Below, piece after piece: positions 1 through 6,459 of a stretch of 10,239 bases of DNA. Under the pieces are notes generated by a model, which ran no database searches, was not told the origin of the DNA, and was given only the letters and a program-made list of their open reading frames with translations. A program made the position numbers and the translations under genes. The DNA is taken from contig PKCQ01000242.1 of the NCBI GenBank assembly GCA_002862265.1, positions 1-10,239 on the forward strand, read 5' to 3'. Each line of letters opens with the position of its first letter. Position 1 is the stretch's first letter. Origin of the DNA: Planctomycetaceae bacterium. Lineage in GTDB: Bacteria > Planctomycetota > Planctomycetia > Pirellulales > Pirellulaceae.

Positions 1-76
1 TTCTTCTTCTTCTTCTTCTTATTCTTCTTCTTCTTCCTCTTCTCCTCCTTCTCCTCCTTCTCCTCCTTCTTCTTCT
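1..76. repeat. Pyrimidine simple-sequence repeat at the window edge (TTC triplets flanking a 9-base unit)
   Basis: All bases here are C or T except one A at position 21. TTC triplets occupy roughly 1-35 and 69-76. Between them an exact 9-base unit, CTCCTCCTT, occurs three times head to tail (42-50, 51-59, 60-68). On the minus strand this reads as Glu runs and a Gly-Gly-Glu repeat at the end of the propeller reading frame; the single A at 21 creates the TAA that closes that frame. The tract begins exactly at the window edge, so it may be a real microsatellite or an assembly artefact at a contig end. Confidence 0.9.
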
Positions 77-1776
77 ATTCCGAGGCCTCCGCGGTTAGAC
101 CTCGTCCCGAGGCAGCGACTCTGAGGCAAGCCGCCGTAAGCAGAGTAGTTGTCGTCGGAAGAAATACCGACGTGATAGAACTGGCCAATCGCCACATGAT
201 TGTGATGATCCCAGTTTTCCATGCGATCGTAAGTTACATACAGGCCGCCGTCATTGCCAAGGATCATGTGCCGACCGTCACGAGGGTCGACCCACAAGGC
301 GTGGTGATCCACGTGCACGTCGCCACTGGCTCCATCGCCAGTGAACACCTCGCCACCATCCTTGGTTCGATAAAGGGAAGTGCCCAAGACGTAGATGTAG
401 CTATTGTCGGACGGGTCGACGCGAATCTGACTATAGTACATCGGACGCGGGTTCACCGAGTTGATCCGCTTCCAAGTGACTCCTCCATCCTTCGATTGAT
501 AGACGCCACCGTAGTTCTGCTCATCGGCGCCTTGTTGACCCTGGAGATTCTGGAGCTGTCCACCCAAGCTGGCACTGAACGGACTTCTCGGATTCCGTCG
601 CATCCGCGATTCGCGTTCAGCCTGCTCCGCGTTTGGTTTTTCCTGCTGACCATAAATAAACTCGAGCTTGATCGTCTCGTCGCCTCGTCGAACTTCCCAA
701 TTCGACTTGTCGCCAGACTGTTTTACACGGATCGCTTTTTGCAATTCACTGTAGTCGTAAACAGGCTTCCCATCGACGCCAACTACGATGTCGTCAACTT
801 TCAATCCGCCCTTGCCAGCGGCAGTGTTGCGAGATACCTGCGTGATCTTGGCACCAACTTCTGCTGACTCGCCGCTGAACCCAACGTAAGGGAACTTCTC
901 CGGAGCTTGACCAATCTTTTCGGTCTCCACGACGGCGTAAACGATCTTTGGATTCTTGCGATAGATGCTCAGACCGATTCGTCCCATCTTCACTTGAGGC
1001 AAACCGATACTCATCTTCTCAAAGGTCTTGCCCCCATCCGTCGTGCGATAGATACCGGCGCCTTCGCCAAACTTGACCTCGGGATCATTCCCATCGAACC
1101 CATCGCGTTTCCGCACGTAAGTCGCGACAAGCAGTGTGTCCGGATTGCGTTGATTCATCTGCACATCGATGATGCCAGTCTTGTCGTCGACGTACAGGAT
1201 TTTCTCCCAGGTCTTTCCGCCATCTTCTGTCTTGTAGAGTCCACGGTCTTCCGATGGTCCCCAAAGCCTGCCGAGTGCCCCGACGTAAACAATGTCTGGA
1301 TTCGTTGGGTGAATCGCGATGCGACCGGTCTGGAAGATCTTGTTTAGCCCCATGTTTTTCCAAGTCTTGCCGCCGTCAATCGACTTGTAGATTCCGTTGC
1401 CCCAGGACACGCTATTGCGCGGATTCCCTTCACCAGTACCTACCCAGAGAATATCCGGATTACTCTGGCTTACCTGAACGTCACCGATGGACACCGTTGC
1501 TTCAGAATCGAACTGATGTTCGAAGGTGACACCGTTATTGACTGTTTTCAAAAGCCCGCCGGAGGCAGTCGATGCCCACCACCGATTGGGATCCTTTTCG
1601 TAAACGGCAATCGAAGTGATCCGGCCGCCCATGTTGGCGGGACCGATGCTTCGCCACTTGAATTGCGAAACGGCCTCGTCGGAGAGACTTGGATTGGCTT
1701 TCGAACTCTCTTGAGCAAGACAGCTTGGTGCGGCCGCAAGGGCAATAAGGCAGAGGCAAGCAACGTTGGATCGCAT
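19..1776 (-). CDS. Exported sortilin/BNR-repeat beta-propeller protein with an embedded PDZ domain, 3' end broken
   Basis: Seen: the 585-residue frame begins with a Sec signal peptide (Arg3, hydrophobic residues 5-16, likely cleavage after the Ala in CLAQ near 21). Propeller repeats follow, with Asp-box type motifs DGGKTW at 134-139 and 185-190, DGGKTF at 247-252 and DGGVTW at 430-435, plus WRSIGPANMGGR at 41-52. A PDZ-like segment lies at about 297-375 (YVGF, then AGKGGLKVDDIVVGVDGKPV). Known: this is the VPS10/sortilin-type 'glycosyl hydrolase' family of BNR proteins, extracytoplasmic, substrate usually undefined; members commonly run to about 1000 residues. Odd: similarity holds to about residue 549 (YGGL), the usual QDNG motif is not recognisable, and from 568 on the frame is only Glu/Gly encoded by the edge repeat. 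The TAA at 19 is therefore probably not the true end. The start ATG is chosen for the signal peptide; only a weak GGAA lies upstream. It follows the dehydratase gene on the same strand after 324 bases. Confidence 0.85.
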   Translation of the reverse strand: MRSNVACLCLIALAAAPSCLAQESSKANPSLSDEAVSQFKWRSIGPANMGGRITSIAVYEKDPNRWWASTASGGLLKTVNNGVTFEHQFDSEATVSIGDVQVSQSNPDILWVGTGEGNPRNSVSWGNGIYKSIDGGKTWKNMGLNKIFQTGRIAIHPTNPDIVYVGALGRLWGPSEDRGLYKTEDGGKTWEKILYVDDKTGIIDVQMNQRNPDTLLVATYVRKRDGFDGNDPEVKFGEGAGIYRTTDGGKTFEKMSIGLPQVKMGRIGLSIYRKNPKIVYAVVETEKIGQAPEKFPYVGFSGESAEVGAKITQVSRNTAAGKGGLKVDDIVVGVDGKPVYDYSELQKAIRVKQSGDKSNWEVRRGDETIKLEFIYGQQEKPNAEQAERESRMRRNPRSPFSASLGGQLQNLQGQQGADEQNYGGVYQSKDGGVTWKRINSVNPRPMYYSQIRVDPSDNSYIYVLGTSLYRTKDGGEVFTGDGASGDVHVDHHALWVDPRDGRHMILGNDGGLYVTYDRMENWDHHNHVAIGQFYHVGISSDDNYSAYGGLPQSRCLGTRSNRGGLGIEEEGGEGGEGGEEEEEEE

Positions 1777-2100
1777 GGGATGTTCCGGCGTGGGAGTGTT
1801 AGTTCAGGCAACAGCGAGTTTGGCGGCTAACGGAACTCGTTAAGGGTTTCGGCCTAAAGCCAACCAATTGCATGAGAAACAGCCCAAACGAGACGCGAGT
1901 GGACTCGCCAAATACAGACGTTCGAATCTAGTCAGCTCGGCCAGCGTCTGCAATTACCGCGACTGAAAACACCACAAGAAACAGTCCAAATGGGAGCTAT
2001 CAAACCTGAAGCCTTTCCATAAGTCCATGCCTCAGCCACAAGACTTACGAATCCTTCAAGAAGAAAATACATTTTTCTGCACCGAATTAACGGCAATAAC
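1777..2100. other. Intergenic region between the dehydratase and the propeller gene, no gene recognised
   Basis: These 324 bases separate two leftward genes. The one open frame here (minus strand, 1932-2123) overlaps the end of the dehydratase gene and resembles nothing I know. Two small hairpins are visible: CGAGTT/AACTCG with a 13-base loop (1815-1820 with 1834-1839, extendable by a G-T and an A-T pair), lying in the probable leader of the propeller gene, and GCGAG/CTCGC with a 4-base loop (1895-1899 with 1904-1908). Neither is followed by a convincing T tract on the minus strand, so I do not call a terminator. The length leaves room for a separate promoter for the propeller gene. Confidence 0.6.
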
Positions 2101-3396
2101 TCACTTTTTCCAAACCGGCCCATCTGGAAAACTAAACTCGGCGATCGACTCCGGCCTCATTGTCGCGCTGTAGCCAGGAGCCGCAGGTGGCATGTAGCGT
2201 CCGCCTTGCATCACGATAGGATCCACAAAGTGTTCGTGCAAGTGATCAGCATATTCTGTGATGCGATCTTCTAAACTGGCCGCCACACAGATGTAATCGA
2301 TCATCGCCAAATGCTGCACGTACTCGCACAAGCCGACACCGCCTGCATGCGGACACACGGGCACATCGAATTTCTTCGCCATCAGTTGCACAGCTAGAAC
2401 TTCGTTCACACCGCCGAGTCGGCAGCTATCAATTTGACAGACCTGCAAGCCATCAGCTTGCAAAAACTGTTTGAACATCACGCGATTGTGGCACATCTCG
2501 CCGGTCGAAACTTTGATCGGTGCAACTGCCTTGGCGATTGCAGCGTGCCCAAGGATGTCGTCTGGCGAAGTTGGCTCTTCAATGAACCAGGGCTTGAACT
2601 CGGCCAAATGCCTCATGTGTTCTATGGCCGTATCGACGTCCCAAACTTGATTTGCATCGACCATCAAACGCTTGTCCCAGCCAATCTCTTCGCGAATGAT
2701 GCGGCAGCGTCGGATATCATCTTCAATGTCCCGACCAACCTTAATCTTAAAGTGCGACCAACCACGAGCCATCAAGCTACGACAAAGTTCTCGTAGCTTG
2801 TTGTCCGAGTAGCCTAACCAACCAGCCGAAGTCGTGTAGGAAGGGTAGCCCTGAGTCTGCATTTCAGACACACGATCCGCTCGTGTGGCATAATTTTGCT
2901 CCAGCAACTCCAGAGCCTCCTCCGGACGCAGAGCGTCGCTGATGTACCGAAAGTCGATACAGTCGACTTGCTGCTGTGGACTCATATCGCAAACGAGCTG
3001 CCAAAGCGGTTTGCCTTCGACTTTGGCGTACAGATCCCACCAAGCATTTACTACCGCTGCGGTCGCCAAGTGAATCACACCTTTTTCGGGCCCAACCCAA
3101 CGCAGCTGACTATCACCGTTAAGATAACGCCAGAATTCGCCCGGATTCTCCCGAAAACGATCTAGGCTCTGGCCAACAATTAATGGCTCCAGCGACTTGA
3201 TCGCAGCGGCGCACAGCTCGTTGCCTCGGCCAATCGTAAACGTCAACCCGCTTCCTTGGTGCTGTCCATCCGTATGCAGCGTCACGTAGGCGCAAGAGTA
3301 ATCCGGATCTGGGTTCATTGCATCGGAACCATCGAGTTGCTCCGAGGTAGGGAATCTCAGGTCGTGAACTTCGATGCTTTGGACAGTTGTGGACAA
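2101..3396 (-). CDS. fucD: L-fuconate dehydratase (enolase superfamily), TTG start
   Basis: It converts L-fuconate to 2-keto-3-deoxy-L-fuconate in the cytoplasm, a step of the oxidative, non-phosphorylating L-fucose pathway. The 431-residue protein has no signal peptide and is close to the 441 residues of the Xanthomonas enzyme as I remember it. The N-terminal capping part carries the family signature FPTSEQLDGSDAMNPDPDY (15-33). The barrel carries the expected residues: KIK at 217-219, VDANQVWD at 246-253 (Asp247), EEPTSPDD at 273-280, STGE ending in Glu300, and CPHAGGVGLCE with His350; these are the general bases and Mg2+ ligands of the family. The start is TTG: upstream codons reach an in-frame TAG without any ATG or GTG, the next Met is residue 27, inside a conserved motif, and the N-terminus aligns with the known enzyme from the TTG on. 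No strong ribosome site is visible. No other fucose gene is in view. It is transcribed divergently from the golvesin/SUMF1 gene. General family assignment is very secure, the substrate fairly secure. Confidence 0.93.
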   Translation of the reverse strand: MSTTVQSIEVHDLRFPTSEQLDGSDAMNPDPDYSCAYVTLHTDGQHQGSGLTFTIGRGNELCAAAIKSLEPLIVGQSLDRFRENPGEFWRYLNGDSQLRWVGPEKGVIHLATAAVVNAWWDLYAKVEGKPLWQLVCDMSPQQQVDCIDFRYISDALRPEEALELLEQNYATRADRVSEMQTQGYPSYTTSAGWLGYSDNKLRELCRSLMARGWSHFKIKVGRDIEDDIRRCRIIREEIGWDKRLMVDANQVWDVDTAIEHMRHLAEFKPWFIEEPTSPDDILGHAAIAKAVAPIKVSTGEMCHNRVMFKQFLQADGLQVCQIDSCRLGGVNEVLAVQLMAKKFDVPVCPHAGGVGLCEYVQHLAMIDYICVAASLEDRITEYADHLHEHFVDPIVMQGGRYMPPAAPGYSATMRPESIAEFSFPDGPVWKK

Positions 3397-3424
3397 GATG
3401 GGTTCTCGAAAGGAGTTAACTAAA

Positions 3425-3497
3425 ACGAATGGCTTGCCAGAATGCTACCTGAAGCGATGGTAAGATAAAAGCTGGGTGCAACTGGCTTGAGATTCGT
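3425..3497. promoter_or_regulatory. Imperfect inverted repeat in the divergent intergenic region, possible operator
   Basis: Seen: ACGAAT-N5-GCCAG at 3425-3440 is mirrored by CTGGC-N5-ATTCGT at 3482-3497. Both conserved blocks of each arm pair perfectly (6 of 6 and 5 of 5), giving 12 of 16 matched positions over the full arms. The arms are 41 bases apart, centred between the fucD TTG (3396) and the ATG of the rightward gene (3520). Inference: the position suits regulator binding at divergent promoters, but no -35/-10 pair convinced me and chance is not excluded. Confidence 0.3.
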
Positions 3498-3579
3498 CCA
3501 CTAAACGGGAACAAGCTCCATGCGACTGCGAATACTGCTCACAGGCCTCCTGCTTTTTGCGTCACAATCGCTTGTAGCG

Positions 3580-3582
3580 TAG
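3580..3582 (+). other. In-frame TAG at codon 21 of the golvesin/SUMF1 gene
   Basis: This TAG directly follows a signal peptide ending SLVA and is followed in the same frame by DGTRSKIKQKPHPDALPNA and the rest of the gene. A Gln (CAG), Glu (GAG) or Lys (AAG) codon, each one base away, would restore a normal signal-peptidase region. Confidence 0.85.
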
Positions 3583-4998
3583 GATGGCACTAGATCCAAA
3601 ATCAAGCAGAAACCGCATCCTGACGCGTTACCCAACGCCCAAAAGCTCGGAGAGGTCGACCGCCCTGAGCTCGTGGCCTCCATCGTCGCTCATCCAAGTC
3701 AACTCGCTGGATTGGTGATTGACGAAACCGATGCGGAACTGGTCGGCGAATGGCAGTACTCGACGCACACACCGCCTTATGTGGGGCGTGGCTATTTGCA
3801 TGATCGTAAAAGCAACAAGGGTGATAGCTCCGCTACTTATCGTTTTCACGTCCCCATCACCGGTGAGTACGAAGTCCGCATTTCACATTGCTACAACGTT
3901 CGCCGAGCGAAGAATACGCCGGTCACTATCAAACATGCGGATGGGACGACGTTCCTGAATATTAACCAGCAAGAGCAGCCCAATCACGACAAGCTGTTTC
4001 GCTCTCTGGGCACCTTCCGTTTTGACGCTCACCAGGAATCCTTCATCCGATTCTCCAACGAAGGCACCGATGGTAAGTATGTGATCGTCGATACAGTCCA
4101 GCTTCTGCCGGTTTCGACGGTTCGTCATCCGAAGCAGCCGGTTCTAGATCTCAATGCAAACCCTGGCGGCAGGTATCGCGTCAAAGCTGACGCAGCAACC
4201 CTCATTCCTTTTCGCGTCACGATTCCTGGTTCCAAAGTTCGCTTCAAAATGGTTCCGATTCCTGGCCGCAGAGCCAAGGCTGGCAAGCCCGACGTCGAGC
4301 CATTCTGGATGGCTACTTGTGAAGTCACTTGGGCAGAGTTCCATGAGTTTATGAAATTGCATACAGTGCTTCACAAACTGCGACGGAAACGCACGGATAT
4401 CGATCCGGTAGAAGACCAACATCAAATTGACGCAGTCACTGCGCCTACTCCAATTTACGACCCGACCTATCAATTCCACTCAGCGAAAGGAGCTGACTAC
4501 CCTGCTCACGCGATGACACGATATTCCACGCGACAACACACGAAATGGCTGAGCCTCATTACCGGGCTTTCTTTTCGTTTGGCCACGACAGACGAATGGG
4601 AGCACGCGTGTCTGGCTGGCACGAAGGGGCCGTTCCATTTTGGCGATCTCAGCGAAGCGAAAGATTTCGCGTTCTACAACGGAAAACTTGAAAACTCAGG
4701 ACGCACGGCAAGCGAGAAGGCTAGCTTCCTAGACTTCAGGCCTCAAGCGGTTGGCAAGTTGAAGCCCAATGCATGGGGACTCTACGAAATGCTTGGCAAT
4801 GTATCCGAGTGGGTCGTCGACCGAAAGCTGATTCAAGATCATCACCAATGGCTCACAGAAGACTTTGAATTAACTGATGCAAGTAGTGAGGAGAGTTGGG
4901 AGAAGAATGTCACCCAGATGTACCACATGGGAGGCTCATGCTTGGAACCACTAAGCAAAAGCGGCGCTTCGCTGATCCAGAGTGCCTCGAGAGAGTAT

Positions 4999-5001
4999 TA
5001 G
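4999..5001 (+). other. In-frame TAG at codon 494 of the golvesin/SUMF1 gene
   Basis: This TAG lies between ASREY and IDDPCLPVSSWWFAP, inside the conserved C-terminal part of the SUMF1 fold. The frame then stays open for 103 more codons to the TAG at 5311, and the continuation contains the typical GFRIV end of the fold, so the break is a point interruption and not the natural end. Confidence 0.88.
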
Positions 5002-5475
5002 ATTGATGATCCATGCCTCCCCGTCAGCTCATGGTGGTTCGCTCCCGAATCCCACACTCCAGGGTTCAGAATTGTCTGTTCGCTTGGCACCGAGAATCGC
5101 TCTGAAATCGAAGCATTTTGGGGTCCTGATTCCGAAGGACTAACTAGTGACCTCATCGCTACACTCGAAATGGGTAGGACGGAGGGGGTCTTGCCAAACG
5201 AGCCCGCAGTACTTCAGCAGCTTCGCTCAGAGACCTCCTTGGGTAGAAGTCCTTGGGAATTCTACGAGGAATACCAGCAACAAATTGAGAGGAGGAGAAA
5301 CCGCGAGCGGTAGCTGCACCTTTAGCATAAGCGCTTGATTGTTCTTCATTTACCGCGCATGGTTTAGAATGTCTGCCTTGGAAGCGGCCGCAAACGGAAC
5401 GACCGAAACTTCAAATGTCGAATCGGCTTGTCTGACCTGCTCCTCTTCCATCCCACCGTTCTTCATATTGGTCAC

Positions 5476-6444
5476 ATGATGAAATTTCCCCGACAATTCT
5501 CCGCTCTCATTCTCGCTGTTCCCTTGATGTCGTTGCTGACGGCCCCAGGGAGGCTCCAAGCTCAAGAGCCTGAAAAACCCCGGATGCTCTTTGTCACGCA
5601 GAGCAAGGGATTTGTGCACAACCCAGTGAATCGCAAAAATGCGGAGCGAAGCGGTGCCGAATTGGCCATGATGCAGCTGGCGAAAGACACCGGCGACTTT
5701 ACGGTGGTTTGCACCCAGAATGTCGAAGCTGACTTTACGGAGGAAAACTTGGAGAACTTCGACATCATTGCCTTCTACACCACCGGCAAGCTTCTGATCT
5801 CGCCAGAGACCTTTGAATTCTTTCTGAAGAAGTGGTTGCCGCAGAAAGGCAATGGGGTAATGGGCTTCCATTCCGCTACCGATACTTTCAAGGACTTTGA
5901 ACCGTATTGGGACCTGATGGGCGGAACCTTCAACGGGCACCCTTGGGGAGCCAACTCGACGGTCACGATGCAAATCCATGATCTAGACCATCCTGGCATG
6001 AAGCCTTTCGGCGGCAAACAGTTCGAGTTCAAAGATGAGATCTACCAGTACAATCACTGGCAACCTGAGAAAGTTCACCTGCTAATGAGTCTGGACATGG
6101 AGCACACGCAACTGAAGCGTCCGTACCATGTTCCTGTTGCTTGGTGCAAGAAAATAGGTGAAGGCAAGCTTTTCTACAACAACATGGGACACCGTGACGA
6201 AACTTGGACTAACAAGGCTTTCCTTGGATCGATCACCGGAGCCGTTCTTTGGATTGCGGGGAAAGAGCAGGGCGATGCCACTCCGAATCCAGAGGTGTCG
6301 GCTGCCCAGCAAAAGGCCTCCGAAGAATTCGCTGCGGCAGCAGGTGTTACTTCCACAAAGCTAGAGGCGGAAAAGAAGGCCAAAGCCGCTGCCGCAGCAG
6401 CTAGACGGGCTGCGAAAGAGAAGCAGAAGAAGGCTGGCAAGTAA
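5476..6444 (+). CDS. Exported ThuA-like protein (trehalose-utilisation / glutamine-amidotransferase-like fold)
   Basis: ThuA-family proteins (PF06283) have a class I glutamine-amidotransferase-like fold; they are linked to sugar catabolism or oxidation, with the reaction mostly unknown. From the ATG at 5476 the protein has 322 residues: a Sec signal peptide (MMKFPRQ, hydrophobic 9-21, likely cleavage after LQA near 29), then RMLFVTQSKGFVH (36-48), the strand NFDIIAFYTTG (94-104), GFHSATD (130-136), DHPG (171-174), DEIYQY (187-192) and the strongly conserved WCKKIGEGKLFYNNMGHRD at 223-241, continuing into ETW. The tail from about 273 is rich in Ala and Lys and ends in a probable helix of charged repeats, an extra beyond the usual domain. 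A longer frame begins at TTG 5428, but it would bury the signal peptide behind 16 unlikely residues, so I start at the ATG pair 5476/5479. No clear ribosome site is visible. The next gene begins 15 bases after the stop, suggesting co-transcription. Confidence 0.9.
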   Translation: MMKFPRQFSALILAVPLMSLLTAPGRLQAQEPEKPRMLFVTQSKGFVHNPVNRKNAERSGAELAMMQLAKDTGDFTVVCTQNVEADFTEENLENFDIIAFYTTGKLLISPETFEFFLKKWLPQKGNGVMGFHSATDTFKDFEPYWDLMGGTFNGHPWGANSTVTMQIHDLDHPGMKPFGGKQFEFKDEIYQYNHWQPEKVHLLMSLDMEHTQLKRPYHVPVAWCKKIGEGKLFYNNMGHRDETWTNKAFLGSITGAVLWIAGKEQGDATPNPEVSAAQQKASEEFAAAAGVTSTKLEAEKKAKAAAAAARRAAKEKQKKAGK

Positions 6445-6459
6445 GCCAGAGTTTGCTCC

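Larger units (their letters stand above)
3520..5313 (+). pseudogene. Golvesin/xanthan-lyase-like domain plus SUMF1-fold protein, interrupted by two in-frame TAG codons
   Basis: The whole stretch is one frame of 597 codons plus the final TAG at 5311, broken by TAG at codon 21 (3580) and codon 494 (4999), with no indels needed. Codons 1-20 are a Sec signal peptide (MRLRILL...SLVA), so the first amber falls at the cleavage site. Residues about 65-198 are a golvesin C-terminal/xanthan-lyase-like module (VIDETDAELVGEW, HTPPYVGRGYLHD, SLGTFRF, DTVQLLPV). Residues about 239-530 are a SUMF1/formylglycine-enzyme fold (FRLATTDEWEHAC at 352-364, LGNVSEW at 425-431, GGS at 471-473). After the second amber the frame continues naturally with IDDPCLPVSSWWFAP and TPGFRIV, the usual end of the fold. 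The paired catalytic cysteines of true formylglycine-generating enzymes are not visible after GGS, so a sulfatase-activating role is doubtful. The longest uninterrupted part is 3673 (GTG) to 5001, 442 residues, lacking both signal peptide and the fold's end. Recent pseudogene, amber read-through and sequencing error all remain possible. Confidence 0.8.

Noticed and set aside
172..867. 231-residue open frame on the plus strand
   Set aside because: It lies antisense to the propeller gene, has no recognisable family or start context, and is explained by codon bias of the real gene.
1895..1908. GCGAG/CTCGC hairpin as terminator of fucD
   Set aside because: It lies about 190 bases beyond the stop and has no clear T tract on the minus strand.
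1932..2123. 63-residue minus-strand frame between the two leftward genes
   Set aside because: It overlaps the end of fucD in another frame, with no recognisable motif or start signal.
5147..5338. 63-residue plus-strand frame after the SUMF1 region
   Set aside because: It is out of frame with the real C-terminal continuation of the SUMF1 fold, which occupies the same bases.
5329..5400. Palindromes AAGCGCTT and GCGGCCGC in the gap before the ThuA-like gene
   Set aside because: Short 8-base palindromes of this kind occur by chance and have no associated signal.
5428..5475. TTG start that would extend the ThuA-like protein by 16 residues
   Set aside because: The extension would place non-conserved residues before an obvious signal peptide; the ATG pair at 5476/5479 is the better start.
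5350..5979. 209-residue open frame on the minus strand
   Set aside because: It is antisense to the well-supported ThuA-like gene and shows no domain.
3520..6444. A single SUMF1-ThuA fusion protein read through all TAGs
   Set aside because: The ThuA-like part has its own signal peptide, the SUMF1 part ends naturally at 5311, and the translated gap between them shows no domain character.
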